Source: Brevibacterium iodinum ATCC 49514
GTDB taxonomy: Bacteria > Actinomycetota > Actinomycetes > Actinomycetales > Brevibacteriaceae
Assembly: GCF_900169265.1 (NCBI RefSeq)
Contig: NZ_FXYX01000015.1
Span: 28,922-92,921 of the forward strand
Length of the DNA: 64,000 bases
Reading direction: 5' to 3'
Of this stretch, positions 17,800 through 29,366 are shown in pieces. The position numbers and the translations under genes were made by a program. Within the stretch, counting starts at the first letter, position 1; each line of letters opens with the position of its first letter. The notes beneath the pieces are model-generated. The model had not been told where the DNA came from, made no database searches, and saw nothing but the letters and a program-made list of their open reading frames with translations.

Positions 17800-18480
17800 A
17801 TGAACGCTCGAATCCTTGTAGTTGATGATGACACGGCTTTGGCCGAAATGATCGGAATTGTGCTCAAAAGCGAAGGCTTCGAGCCCTTCTTCTGCGCCAC
17901 CGGAGACCAGGCCTTCGAAGAATTCCAGAAGGTCAATCCGGACCTCGTGCTCCTCGACCTCATGCTGCCCGGCAAGGACGGACTCGAAGTGTGCCGGGAG
18001 ATCCGTGAGATCTCCTCGGTGCCGATCATCATGCTCACGGCGAAGTCCGACACCGTCGATGTCGTCCTCGGCCTCGAATCCGGTGCCGACGACTATGTGC
18101 CGAAGCCGTTCAAACCCAAGGAGCTCATCGCCCGTGTCCGCGCTCGGCTGCGGATCTCCGAACCGCAGGCTCCTGAGCTGCTGACTGTCGGCGATGTCGT
18201 CGTCGACGTCGCCGGCCACACGGTGACCAAGGGCGGATCCCCGGTGTCGCTGACCCCTCTCGAATTCGACCTCCTCGTCGCCCTGGCTCGCAAACCGTGG
18301 CAGGTGTTCTCCCGCGAGACCCTGCTCGAAGAGGTGTGGGGCTACCGTCATGCCGCCGACACCCGACTGGTCAACGTCCACGTGCAGCGTCTGCGGTCGA
18401 AGATCGAACGCGATCCGGAGAAGCCGGACATCATCGTCACCGTCCGCGGCGTCGGCTATAAGGCCGGCCGAGCCGCGTGA
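17800..18480 (+). CDS. mtrA: Two-component response regulator MtrA
   Basis: 226-residue OmpR/PhoB-type response regulator, essential in mycobacteria, where it controls cell-wall hydrolases, division and osmotic responses. The receiver domain (1-120) has the acidic pocket Asp9-Asp10-Asp11, phospho-acceptor Asp53 in the LVLLDLMLPG strand, and the conserved Lys of the PKPFKPKEL loop; the winged-helix DNA-binding domain (130-226) ends with the RGVGYKAG hairpin. The length matches known MtrA (about 228). ATG 17800 is used; the frame is open upstream but has no ribosome-binding site. The mtrB GTG overlaps its stop (GTGA), giving the standard mtrA-mtrB-lpqB operon. Confidence 0.96.
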   Translation: MNARILVVDDDTALAEMIGIVLKSEGFEPFFCATGDQAFEEFQKVNPDLVLLDLMLPGKDGLEVCREIREISSVPIIMLTAKSDTVDVVLGLESGADDYVPKPFKPKELIARVRARLRISEPQAPELLTVGDVVVDVAGHTVTKGGSPVSLTPLEFDLLVALARKPWQVFSRETLLEEVWGYRHAADTRLVNVHVQRLRSKIERDPEKPDIIVTVRGVGYKAGRAA

Positions 18481-20420
18481 CCTCCGAGTCAGCCGCGGAC
18501 GGACCCGTCCGCACCGCGGCCTCGGCACTGAAGACGTTCTGGAACTTCATACTCCGATCGTTCAGCCACTCCCTGCAGGTCCGCATCGTCGTTCTCACGA
18601 TCGTGCTCACTTCGGTGGCGATCTTCGGCGTCGGAACCTATATGTCCCAGCAGATCGCCCGCGGACTCTTCGACACCCGCCTGGATTCCCTGTCCTCTCA
18701 GACTCGGTCGATCCTGGCCGAACTGCGCTCCCTGGCACCCGTCGACGGGCAGGCGGTCACCCAAGACACGCTGAGTTCGCAGCTGTCCTCGATCTACAAC
18801 CGTTCCGCCGGGTCGGTGTATTCGCTGACCCTGCAGCCGAAGGACCCGAACTCCTCCTTCTCGACGATCACCGCCGGTGGGTCGAACGAAGACGGTGAGG
18901 CCACGCAGGTGCCCGTCTCCGATGAACTCCGCGAGGCCATCCGCAAGGCCCCGACCGACGACAAGCTCTACCAGTCGGTGAGCCTGCCCGACGGGACCGG
19001 ACCGGGTCTGCTCATCACCCAGGAGCTGCAGATCCCGGGCGCCGGCCAGTTCCAGCTCTACTACCTCGGCGACCTCAGCGAACAGCAGGACACGCTCAAC
19101 TTCGTGCAACGGTCGATGTTCGTCGCCGCCCTCGTCCTCGTCGTCCTCGTCGGTGCCGTGGCCTGGATCGTCACCCGACTCGTCGTCACCCCGGTGCGCA
19201 CCGGGGCCGAGGTGGCCCGGCTCATCGCCGATGGTGACCTCGACGAACGCATGCCCGTCCACGGCAACGATGAGATCGCCGTCCTAGGTGAGAGCTTCAA
19301 CGATATGGCCGACACCCTCCAGCACCAGATCGAGCAGATGGAACGGCTGTCGGTGCTGCAGAGGCAGTTCGTCTCCGACGTCTCTCACGAACTGCGGACA
19401 CCCCTGACGACGATCCGCGCCGCCGCGGACCTCATCTACGATTCCCGTGACGACCTCGACCCCGTCACCGCGCGCAGCGCGGAACTGCTCAACTCGCAGG
19501 CAGAGCGGTTCGACAACCTGCTCTCCGACCTGCTGGAGATCTCCCGCTACGATGCCGGTGCCGCGGCGCTGGTGCCCAAGCCCGTCGATATCGGCGCGAT
19601 CGTGACCTCGGTGATCGAGACCGTGTCGATGGTGGCCGAACAGATGTCGACCCCCATCGTCGTCCACGCTCCGTCCTCACCGGTCATGGCCGAGGTCGAC
19701 CGAGTGCGGATCACCCGGATCGTGCGCAACCTCGTCGTCAACGCCATCGAACACGGCGAGAACAACCCCGTCGACGTCTATGTCGCTTCCAACGCCGAGG
19801 CGGTGGCTGTGAGCGTGCGCGACCACGGAGTCGGCATGAACGAAGAGCAGGTCGAGCACGTCTTCGACCGGTTCTGGCGTGCCGATCCGGCACGCAAGCG
19901 TACCCTCGGCGGGTCGGGTCTGGGCCTGGCGATCTCGCTCGAGGACGCGCACCTGCACAATGGCTGGCTGCAGGTCTGGGGCAAACTCGGCGAGGGGTCG
20001 TGCTTCCGGCTGACGATTCCCAGGCGCCCCGATCAGGAGATCACCTCCTCGCCCCTGCCTCTGCCGCCGCGGGATGCGCAGATCCGCGGTTCCGCGCTCG
20101 TGGCGGGACCGCTGTCCTCGGACGGCTCCGTCCGCATCCAGACCGGATCGATACCGATCGTCGTCGAAACCGAGCCGGAGATGCTCGGGGATGACCACGA
20201 ATCCATCGCCGAGGCGGCCCCGCAGTCATCATCGCCGGAGACGACCACGACTGCCTTTGAGTCGGTCTCGGACGGTGAGGCCGCCGCCGACGAGTCGGAC
20301 AGCCCCGCTGCCGACGGCTCCGAGACAGGCACCGCCGAGACTGGGCCCCGGTCCACGGACGTCGGCGATCCGGACCTGGACGGTGACGGTATGGACGACG
20401 GAGAAGGAGGACGGTCATGA
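18477..20420 (+). CDS. mtrB: Sensor histidine kinase MtrB
   Basis: 647-residue membrane histidine kinase, the partner of MtrA. A cytoplasmic N-terminus, TM1 (about 38-60), an extracytoplasmic sensor region (60-210), TM2 (about 212-235) and a HAMP domain lead to the HisKA box with phospho-acceptor His304 (SHELRTP), then the ATPase domain with DHGVGM and GGSGLGLAI glycine loops. After the catalytic core (about residue 525) comes a 120-residue tail very rich in Ser, Asp, Glu and Thr, longer than in M. tuberculosis MtrB as I recall it. The gene overlaps mtrA and lpqB by 4 bases each. LpqB is reported to modulate MtrB in mycobacteria. Confidence 0.95.
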   Translation: MTSESAADGPVRTAASALKTFWNFILRSFSHSLQVRIVVLTIVLTSVAIFGVGTYMSQQIARGLFDTRLDSLSSQTRSILAELRSLAPVDGQAVTQDTLSSQLSSIYNRSAGSVYSLTLQPKDPNSSFSTITAGGSNEDGEATQVPVSDELREAIRKAPTDDKLYQSVSLPDGTGPGLLITQELQIPGAGQFQLYYLGDLSEQQDTLNFVQRSMFVAALVLVVLVGAVAWIVTRLVVTPVRTGAEVARLIADGDLDERMPVHGNDEIAVLGESFNDMADTLQHQIEQMERLSVLQRQFVSDVSHELRTPLTTIRAAADLIYDSRDDLDPVTARSAELLNSQAERFDNLLSDLLEISRYDAGAAALVPKPVDIGAIVTSVIETVSMVAEQMSTPIVVHAPSSPVMAEVDRVRITRIVRNLVVNAIEHGENNPVDVYVASNAEAVAVSVRDHGVGMNEEQVEHVFDRFWRADPARKRTLGGSGLGLAISLEDAHLHNGWLQVWGKLGEGSCFRLTIPRRPDQEITSSPLPLPPRDAQIRGSALVAGPLSSDGSVRIQTGSIPIVVETEPEMLGDDHESIAEAAPQSSSPETTTTAFESVSDGEAAADESDSPAADGSETGTAETGPRSTDVGDPDLDGDGMDDGEGGRS

Positions 20421-22147
20421 TGCGCACGAAGCCCAGAGCTCTGCGAGTGAAGACCATGTTGGTCTCCGTGTTCACCGCCTTGACCCTCGTCGGCTGCTCG
20501 TCGATCCCGACGTCATCGCCTGTCGGCCATATCGAAGACGACTCGGGCGATGCGGGTGCGAACAATGCGCGGATCCCCGACGGTCCCGAACCCGGGGACA
20601 GCCCATCGGACATCGTGCGCGGGTTCCTCCGGGCAGGAGCGGGCGCCGGCAACAACTTCTCCGTCGCCCGGTCATTCCTCACTGAGGGTGAGGCACAGAA
20701 ATGGAGTCCACAGGAATCGGTATCGGTCCTGCCCAACGGCACAGATCCCGACTCCTTGAACGTCGGAACCACCTCCGACCAGAAGACGATGAGCATCTCG
20801 CCCCCGGTCGTCGGTCTCGTCGACTCTTCCGGAGTGTACAACTCGACCGAACCGGGCACTCGGTCCACGATGGAATTCTCGCTGCGGCAGGAGAACGGGG
20901 AGTGGAGGATCTCCTCGGCGCCGGACGGGCTGCTCATCAGCCAGACCGACTTCCAGACGATCTTCCTCAACTATTCGCTGCAGTTCTTCACCTCCGACTA
21001 TTCGTATCTCGTCCCTGACTCCCGCTGGTTCCTCCGGTCTTCCTCGACCCCGACGGTGCTGATGAACGAGCTGCTCAGCGGACCCGCCCCCTACCTTTCG
21101 GGAGCGGTGATCACGTCGATTCCCGATGGTGCCAAGCTCAGCGATTCGGATTCGAACGTGGTGACGATCGAGAACGGCGTCGCCAATGTGGCCCTGGGAC
21201 CGCAGAACCCGGCCCCGTCCGACCGCGAAAAGGGACTGATCCGTCAGCAGATCGCCACCACCCTGCAGGTCATTCCCTCGATCTCGGCAATCGATCTGAG
21301 CATCGGCGGGCAGACGGTTCCGGCCAGTCTGCAGCCGAAGACCGATACGTCCGTCCAGGTGGACGGGCCACCCGTGGTTCTCGCCGACGATCACCTCTCT
21401 CGGGTCTCGGGCACCACCGTGGCCAAGGTCGAGAACAGCCCGAATCTGAAGAAGGCGAAGGCGAGCGATCCCGCGGTGTCATTGGATGACTCTCTCTACG
21501 TCTATCTGGCCGACGACGGCAAGCAGCTCATGCGGTTGAAGTCCGACGCCGTCGACGCCACTCCGATCCTCAAAGGCACGAAGCTCGTGCGCCCCAGCAT
21601 CGATCGCTTCAACACGACATGGACGGGTGAGGCTGAGAACAAAGGCGAGCTCAAGGCCATCGGTCGTGACGGCAAATCCTCCACCGTCGCCGCCGATTTC
21701 CTCAACGGTCGACAGCTCATCGATATCGAGGTCTCCCGAGACGGCACTCGTATCGTGCTGCTCAGTCGCCACAAAGGGGAACCGGATCGCCTCGATGTGG
21801 TCGGCATCCCCAGGGACAAGGCGGGCAATCCGTCCGGTCATGTTTCCGAAACACCGATCGAAGTGGGTGCGAACTTCCACGAGATCAAGGACGTCTCATG
21901 GGCAGGGTCGACGTCTCTCGTGGCTCTGGCCGCAGAGGAAGGCGAATCAGCGCAGCCGTTCCGCATCGGAGTCACCGGCCCTGCTGAACAGCTCGGCGAG
22001 GTCTCGGACGGAAGTCGCATCGCCGGTGGAGTGGACGGACGCTCGATCCTGGTCACCGGTGCCGATGGGGCGCTGTACAGCTACAATTCGAACGCCTGGC
22101 AGAAACTCGTCGACGTCGAAGCGAAGGATCCCTCCTATCCCGGTTGA
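20417..22147 (+). CDS. lpqB: Lipoprotein LpqB, MtrAB accessory protein
   Basis: 576-residue lipoprotein. The signal peptide ends in the lipobox LVGC with lipidated Cys27, followed by a Ser/Pro linker. A GerMN domain (sporulation/germination-type beta domain, about 190-330) and a C-terminal beta-propeller-like region complete the family layout. In mycobacteria LpqB binds the extracytoplasmic part of MtrB and affects MtrA phosphorylation; the same role is expected here because the gene is the third member of the overlapping operon (ATGA with mtrB). Confidence 0.93.
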   Translation: MMRTKPRALRVKTMLVSVFTALTLVGCSSIPTSSPVGHIEDDSGDAGANNARIPDGPEPGDSPSDIVRGFLRAGAGAGNNFSVARSFLTEGEAQKWSPQESVSVLPNGTDPDSLNVGTTSDQKTMSISPPVVGLVDSSGVYNSTEPGTRSTMEFSLRQENGEWRISSAPDGLLISQTDFQTIFLNYSLQFFTSDYSYLVPDSRWFLRSSSTPTVLMNELLSGPAPYLSGAVITSIPDGAKLSDSDSNVVTIENGVANVALGPQNPAPSDREKGLIRQQIATTLQVIPSISAIDLSIGGQTVPASLQPKTDTSVQVDGPPVVLADDHLSRVSGTTVAKVENSPNLKKAKASDPAVSLDDSLYVYLADDGKQLMRLKSDAVDATPILKGTKLVRPSIDRFNTTWTGEAENKGELKAIGRDGKSSTVAADFLNGRQLIDIEVSRDGTRIVLLSRHKGEPDRLDVVGIPRDKAGNPSGHVSETPIEVGANFHEIKDVSWAGSTSLVALAAEEGESAQPFRIGVTGPAEQLGEVSDGSRIAGGVDGRSILVTGADGALYSYNSNAWQKLVDVEAKDPSYPG

Positions 22148-22300
22148 CCCGCACAGCATTGCCTGTCCCAGCAGGCCCCGGAGCCTTTCCCTTCCCGGCT
22201 GAGCCATGGAGCCTTTTCCTCCCCGGATGGGCCGTCGGGCGGCGGTGCGCGGCTGTTCTGGAAGGCGGCTCATCGCCGACACCCCGAGCTGGGCATGGAG

Positions 22301-22306
22301 TAGATT
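22301..22306 (+). promoter_or_regulatory. -10 box for a leaderless comF transcript
   Basis: TAGATT ends 6 bases before the ATG at 22313 and no ribosome-binding site is present, so transcription should begin at or within a base or two of the start codon. The upstream 150 bases after lpqB are otherwise featureless. Confidence 0.55.
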
Positions 22307-22312
22307 GCTCCC

Positions 22313-23035
22313 ATGGGGCTGCTCGGGGAGTTCGGCGAACTGCTCCTGCCTCGCCGGTGCGCCGGCTGCGGGCGGGAGAACGTGTCCCTGTGCACCCGCT
22401 GCCTGCAGCTGCTCGGTGGGATCCCACGGGCGATGGAACCGCGCTACGGCACGATTCCGATCGTCGGGGTCTGCGAATACAACTCTCAGATCTCGAAGAT
22501 GGTCGTCGGCTTCAAGGACGACGGACGCCGGGACATCCTCGACCCCTTGGCCCTGGCTCTGACCCGTTCGATCGTCGCCGCCCTCGACCTCATCGGCTAC
22601 TCGGGTGGGGCGATCCGATTGTTTCCGGCGCCCAGTTCGGATCGGGCCAGACGTCGTCGAGGCGGATCGCATACGGCTGCCCTGGCGAATCGGGCGAAGG
22701 AACTGTCGCCGGAGCTGCCCCTGGAAGTCCACGATGTGCTCGCGGCGAAACGATCGCGTGACCAGGTCGGACTCGGGGCGATCGAACGGGCTGAGAATGC
22801 TCAGCGGACCCAATATCTCGACCGGAGGAGAATCGCTGAGATCTCAGAAGCAGGTTCCGTGTCGGGCACCGAATCCGCGCCGACGGACCTGCTCATCGAT
22901 GACTTCTCCACCACCGGCGCAACCTTGGCAGAAAGCGCACGTCTGTTAGCATCGGTGCAGATCAGACCCGCTGTAGGCGCAGTTCTCGGTCTCGGTCGCG
23001 GGGGCACTCGATTTGTCTCTCCCTTTACTGTATAA
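22313..23035 (+). CDS. ComF family protein (phosphoribosyltransferase-like)
   Basis: 240 residues. An N-terminal zinc finger (Cys19, Cys22, then CTRC about ten residues on) precedes a type-I phosphoribosyltransferase fold whose PRPP loop is DLLIDDFSTTGAT at about 193-205. In naturally competent bacteria ComF works in DNA uptake; in actinomycetes without obvious competence pilus genes its function is unclear, and its phosphoribosyl substrate is not known. Placement between lpqB and hpf is the conserved actinobacterial order. The start lies 6 bases after a TAGATT box, suggesting a leaderless message. Confidence 0.88.
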   Translation: MGLLGEFGELLLPRRCAGCGRENVSLCTRCLQLLGGIPRAMEPRYGTIPIVGVCEYNSQISKMVVGFKDDGRRDILDPLALALTRSIVAALDLIGYSGGAIRLFPAPSSDRARRRRGGSHTAALANRAKELSPELPLEVHDVLAAKRSRDQVGLGAIERAENAQRTQYLDRRRIAEISEAGSVSGTESAPTDLLIDDFSTTGATLAESARLLASVQIRPAVGAVLGLGRGGTRFVSPFTV

Positions 23036-23036
23036 C
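23031..23036 (+). promoter_or_regulatory. Candidate hpf -10 box
   Basis: TATAAC straddles the comF stop codon and would give a leader of about 60 bases before the ATG at 23102. That leader contains AAGGA at 23090-23094, 7 bases before the start codon. Confidence 0.45.
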
Positions 23037-23101
23037 GGTGTTTACCCATCCAAGGGCATGGGATCGGATGAATCCGACGAGCGAGTCGCTAAGGACACAT
23101 C

Positions 23102-23764
23102 ATGGACATTGTTGTCAACGGCCGTCAACTGACCATCTCCGACAGCTTTCGAGCCCACATCGAGGACAAGATCGCCAAGGTCGAGCAGCTTGCCCCTCGC
23201 GCTCAGCGTGTCGAAGTGCATGTCACACACGAGAAGAACTCCCGCCAGCCCGAGACGAGCGAGCGAGTCGAGCTCACGGTAGTGGCGAAAGGGCCGGCAA
23301 TTCGGGCAGAGGCCATGGCAAGCGACAAATATGCGGCACTCGATCTGGCATGGGCGAAGCTCGTCGAAAGACTGAGGCGAGCGAGGGACCGGCACAAGGT
23401 GCCGCGGTCGGGACACCACCGCAAGGAATCCACCGCCGAGGTGCTGGCGAAGATGCCGGTGGCCGAACCGATGGTTCCCGATGCGGACGCCGATGATGCG
23501 AGGTCTGCAGCGGACCAGAGCGTCGATCAGACGAACGGTCGTATCAAGGCCGAAGGCGATTCGCCGGTGGTGCTGCGAGAGAAGACCTTCACCGCCTCAC
23601 CCATCGGCATCGAAGAGGCGCTGAACAGAATGGAACTCGTCGGGCACGACTTCTACCTGTTCATCGACGAGGAGTCGAGCAAGCCGTCCGTCGTCTATCG
23701 CCGTAAGGGCTGGAGCTACGGAGTCATCGCCCTTGACCACGACCTCGAAGAAGCCATCGACTGA
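23102..23764 (+). CDS. hpf: Ribosome hibernation promoting factor, long form
   Basis: 220-residue protein that binds the 30S subunit and dimerises inactive ribosomes into 100S particles in stationary phase or stress. The N-terminal domain (1-105) has the beta-alpha-beta-beta-beta-alpha pattern with the early RQLTISDSFRAHIEDKI helix; a charged linker (about 110-155) leads to the C-terminal dimerisation domain (160-220) with HDFYLFIDEE and YRRKGWSYGVI motifs. The length is that of long HPF, so a separate RMF is not expected. It has its own promoter (TATAAC at 23031) and is followed, one base after the stop codon, by a 70-base perfect palindrome. Confidence 0.95.
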   Translation: MDIVVNGRQLTISDSFRAHIEDKIAKVEQLAPRAQRVEVHVTHEKNSRQPETSERVELTVVAKGPAIRAEAMASDKYAALDLAWAKLVERLRRARDRHKVPRSGHHRKESTAEVLAKMPVAEPMVPDADADDARSAADQSVDQTNGRIKAEGDSPVVLREKTFTASPIGIEEALNRMELVGHDFYLFIDEESSKPSVVYRRKGWSYGVIALDHDLEEAID

Positions 23765-23834
23765 CCAATTACTACCTGACGGCGGCCCAGCAACCTCGCG
23801 CGAGGTTGCTGGGCCGCCGTCAGGTAGTAATTGG
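23765..23834. terminator. 70-bp perfect palindrome after hpf
   Basis: Two 35-base arms with no spacer (centre between 23799 and 23800), every position pairing. It starts immediately after the hpf TGA and reaches the ribosome-binding region of the next gene. As RNA it would be an extremely stable hairpin and so likely a terminator, although no T-run follows. As DNA it could extrude a cruciform. Confidence 0.75.
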
Positions 23835-23842
23835 GGGATAGC

Positions 23843-25093
23843 GTGGGGAATATGCAGAGGATGACACGGGCTGCGGCTCGCAGAACGGCGATCGCAGCGA
23901 CGGGGCTGGACAGGCCGCGACCGGCGAAGGTCACCGCCCGACACCTCAAGAATGTCTTCGCCACCATGGGACTGACCCAGATCGACTCGGTCGCCCGAGT
24001 CGTCCGATCCCACTATCTGCCTTTCTACTCTCGCCTGGGTCCCTACCGGCGGGAGACCCTCGACCGTCTCTTCTACTCTTCTCCGCGCATGGGTGTCGAG
24101 TACTGGGCACACGCCGCGGCCTTCGTGCCGCCGCAGACATGGAAGCACTTCGCCCGCGCCCACAGCGAATGGTGGCGCAACGACTTCGGACAGCGCCACC
24201 CGGAGACCGGCGAGGAGTTCCGAAACCTCCAGACTCGCGTCCTCACCGCCCTGTCCACCCGGCCGATGACGGCACGGGAAGTCGCCGAGGTGGTCGACCA
24301 CGACCTGCCGGAGATCCACCGCGGGCACTGGGGCTGGAATCCCAGCCAGGTGAAAGTCGCCCTCGAAGCGCTGTTCGCCGGCGGAGTCATCAGCGCCTCC
24401 GGACGCAATGACCACTTCGAACGCATCTATGCTCTGGCCCGAGACGTCTCACCCGAGCTGCCGCAGCTGCCGCTGAACTACGGGCCGCCGGATGATCCTC
24501 GGCTGGGGCTGGACCCGAATGCGGAGCTGCCACGCGGAATATCCGGGGTCGAGAACAATGTCTTCGAACTCACCCGGATCGCGGCACGTGCCCTGGGCAT
24601 CTCCCGGCCCGAGGACATCGCCGACTACTTTCGGCAACGGCGGGCACCGACCGACGCCGCCATCACCGAACTCATCGCCTCAGGCGAGCTGCGCGAAGTC
24701 GATGTCGAAGGTGTCGCCGCCCTGAAATGGCATGAGGCTCGGACCCCGCGCACCGTGAATGCCCGAGCGCTGCTGGCACCGTTCGACCCATTGGTCTTCT
24801 ACCGGCCGCGCATCGAATGGCTCTTCGACTTCCACTACCGCATCGAGATCTACACCCCGGCCGCCAAGCGTGTGCACGGCTACTACGTCACTCCGTTCCT
24901 TCTCGGCGATCGCCTCGTCGGGCGAGCCGACCTGCACAGGGACCGGGCGGCGGGCATCCTGCGTGCTCACCGGGTGACATGGGAGCCAGGGGAGGAGCAC
25001 ACCACCGAACTGGCCGAAGAGCTCACGACGATGGCTGAGTGGCTGGGACTGACTGCCGTGGACCGCGAAGGTACTCACCTGCCATTAAGCTAG
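23843..25093 (+). CDS. Winged-helix DNA glycosylase of the YcaQ/AlkX family
   Basis: 416 residues of the HTH_42 (YcaQ) family, whose E. coli member unhooks DNA interstrand cross-links by removing alkylated bases. The N-terminal winged-helix region carries the QID triad in GLTQIDSVARV (about 42-52) and the YWAHAAAFVP block (about 93-102), both family hallmarks; a Trp/Arg-rich middle and the C-terminal FDPLVFYRPRIEWLFDF strand region follow. GTG 23843 is favoured because GGGGGAT lies 5 bases upstream; ATG 23852 and ATG 23861 are in-frame alternatives. Its upstream region is almost entirely the hpf palindrome, so how it is transcribed is unclear. Confidence 0.82.
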   Translation: MGNMQRMTRAAARRTAIAATGLDRPRPAKVTARHLKNVFATMGLTQIDSVARVVRSHYLPFYSRLGPYRRETLDRLFYSSPRMGVEYWAHAAAFVPPQTWKHFARAHSEWWRNDFGQRHPETGEEFRNLQTRVLTALSTRPMTAREVAEVVDHDLPEIHRGHWGWNPSQVKVALEALFAGGVISASGRNDHFERIYALARDVSPELPQLPLNYGPPDDPRLGLDPNAELPRGISGVENNVFELTRIAARALGISRPEDIADYFRQRRAPTDAAITELIASGELREVDVEGVAALKWHEARTPRTVNARALLAPFDPLVFYRPRIEWLFDFHYRIEIYTPAAKRVHGYYVTPFLLGDRLVGRADLHRDRAAGILRAHRVTWEPGEEHTTELAEELTTMAEWLGLTAVDREGTHLPLS

Positions 25094-25097
25094 GGGC

Positions 25098-25103
25098 TAT
25101 ACA
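25098..25103 (+). promoter_or_regulatory. Candidate secA -10 box
   Basis: TATACA (within CTATACAGT) directly follows the stop codon of the preceding gene and would give a leader of about 38 bases to the GTG at 25148. Confidence 0.4.
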
Positions 25104-25147
25104 GTCGTTCGAGTCGTTGTCCGGCAGACATGCCGATTAGGAGAAAA

Positions 25148-27838
<2,691 letters not shown>

Positions 27839-27856
27839 CTCCGAGCCCTCAGCGGC

Positions 27857-28327
27857 TCACATCGTCTGCAGCGCAGTCAGCGTCCACCGGGTGGTGAGCA
27901 GTTCCAAACGGACTGCCACCGCCCGGACGCGATTTGCGGCGGCGACGATGACTGTGACTTCGGCGATCTCGGGGCTGATCTGGCAGACGTGCGCCTTTCC
28001 CGGCCTCACCGTCCGAGCTCCGGGCACGGTCGCCCTGTGGGGAGCCACCTCGGCGCGCAGCTGACTGCGGTGGTCGATCTTCGCCAGCAGCTCCGGTTGG
28101 ACCCATCGGGCGATCGTCTCACTGCGTCTGGCGCCCGAGAGGACTTCGAGGCAGGCTACCGCCAACGAGGTGGCCGTGGCCGCGATCCGCGCCCGGTCGT
28201 CCACGACGTGCTGGCCCCGGACCTGCCCGTCGACCCGGCGAGGGGGCGGTGCCGTGGACGACGGTGCGACCTTTCGCCGAGGCGGTGCCGACGCCTGCGG
28301 TCGGGTGAGGGTTAGTGGGGCGGTCAT
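27857..28327 (-). CDS. DUF6459/Rv3235-type protein downstream of secA
   Basis: 156 residues. A Pro/Arg-rich N-terminal 40 residues is followed by a compact domain with a helical start, a central basic segment and C-terminal strands (VTVIVAAANRVRAVAVRLE near 128-146). No catalytic residues stand out. In actinomycetes a protein of this size is found next to secA, and I assign the family from that context and the C-terminal strand pattern. It converges on secA with only 18 bases between the stop codons and overlaps the upstream LysM gene by 4 bases. Confidence 0.65.
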   Translation of the reverse strand: MTAPLTLTRPQASAPPRRKVAPSSTAPPPRRVDGQVRGQHVVDDRARIAATATSLAVACLEVLSGARRSETIARWVQPELLAKIDHRSQLRAEVAPHRATVPGARTVRPGKAHVCQISPEIAEVTVIVAAANRVRAVAVRLELLTTRWTLTALQTM

Positions 28328-29217
28328 TTCTGGATCTCCAATCTCTGACCAGCGATGATGAGGCTCGGATCGGGGCCGATGGTGTCCTCGTTGGCAGCAT
28401 AGACGTGCGCGACGAGCTGCGGGATCTCTTCATGGGTCTCGGCCAGATCGGCAGCGATCGACCACAGGCTCTCGCCTTGAGCCACAATATGTGTGGAAGT
28501 TCCAGGATCCGCAGGCTCGGCGGCATCGGCACTGCTGTCGCCCGGCTCATTCGGCTCCCTGCCGCGGTCGGACACGCCTGACCGGTCCGATTCGCCGGAC
28601 CCATCCGACGACCGGTCGGTCGGTGGTGCTGAAGGCCCTCTGTCTGCGGGCGGCTCCGTGGGCCAACCGGGATCGGGCGGGTGGGCTCGACCGGGTGGCT
28701 CGGATTCCTCACGCGGCTTGGAACCGTCTGGCGACTGCTCATCCTCAGACTGCTCCGCATCGTCGGAGGAGTCCGCAGAGGGTTGATCATCGTCGATCGT
28801 CGGCCAGCCGGGATCGGCCGAGGCGGACGGAGTATGCGCAGACGGTGCAGAGACGGAAGGAGCCTGCGTGGACGATGCGGGGTCAGGACCGGGACCAGCG
28901 ATCGTTGCTGCTTGAGCGGAGTGGACCACGAGGCCGGCCGAGACGATGGCAAGAACGCTCGACGCGAGTATCCGTGGCATCGCCTTGACGACCAATCCGG
29001 CAAGCGCCGACCGGAAACGACCGGAGGGAATCACCTGCAGCAGCAGGGCCAGCAGAGAGACGAGCCCGATCCGTGTGAACAGGAACACTCCGGTGCCGAT
29101 GATGACGATGACGACGACGTCGCTGGTCGACCACGGCTGAGGCAACTGCTCCCACGCAGTGACGAGCGAACCGAGCAGAACCAACCACGAACTCGCACAT
29201 GTAATCAAGAGATACAT
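28324..29217 (-). CDS. Membrane-anchored LysM domain protein
   Basis: 297 residues. Three hydrophobic segments at the N-terminus (about 1-22, 33-63 and 80-103) anchor a roughly 140-residue low-complexity linker rich in Ser, Pro, Asp and Glu (105-245). The C-terminal 50 residues form one LysM domain, beginning HIVAQGESLWSIAADLAE and ending in the AGQRLEI strand, a peptidoglycan-binding module. The protein thus probably spans from the membrane to the wall. It is cotranscribed with the DUF6459 gene (ATGA overlap). Enzymatic domains are absent, so a structural or recruitment role is likely. Confidence 0.85.
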   Translation of the reverse strand: MYLLITCASSWLVLLGSLVTAWEQLPQPWSTSDVVVIVIIGTGVFLFTRIGLVSLLALLLQVIPSGRFRSALAGLVVKAMPRILASSVLAIVSAGLVVHSAQAATIAGPGPDPASSTQAPSVSAPSAHTPSASADPGWPTIDDDQPSADSSDDAEQSEDEQSPDGSKPREESEPPGRAHPPDPGWPTEPPADRGPSAPPTDRSSDGSGESDRSGVSDRGREPNEPGDSSADAAEPADPGTSTHIVAQGESLWSIAADLAETHEEIPQLVAHVYAANEDTIGPDPSLIIAGQRLEIQK

Positions 29218-29289
29218 CTAGACATCCTCCATTGGATATTGAACATAATAATGCCGTTAGATGTGATTTGCTGTCAATGGGTCTACTCT

Positions 29290-29307
29290 AACTACATGGC
29301 TGTAGTT
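29290..29307. promoter_or_regulatory. Inverted repeat in AT-rich intergenic region
   Basis: AACTACA-tggc-TGTAGTT, perfect 7-base arms with a 4-base spacer, in the 149-base divergent gap between the LysM gene and the hypothetical gene at 29367. A further ACTACAG copy lies at 29339-29345. Possible protein-binding site. Confidence 0.35.
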
Positions 29308-29366
29308 CGTTGCATCTTCATTTCAAGTCTTGAAAGTGGACTACAGCTGGGGCAGGCTTGGCGATT

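Noticed and set aside
22148..22312. Possible terminator hairpin after lpqB
   Set aside because: Only repeated short CCTTTTCC/CCCGG motifs; no stable stem with paired arms could be drawn.
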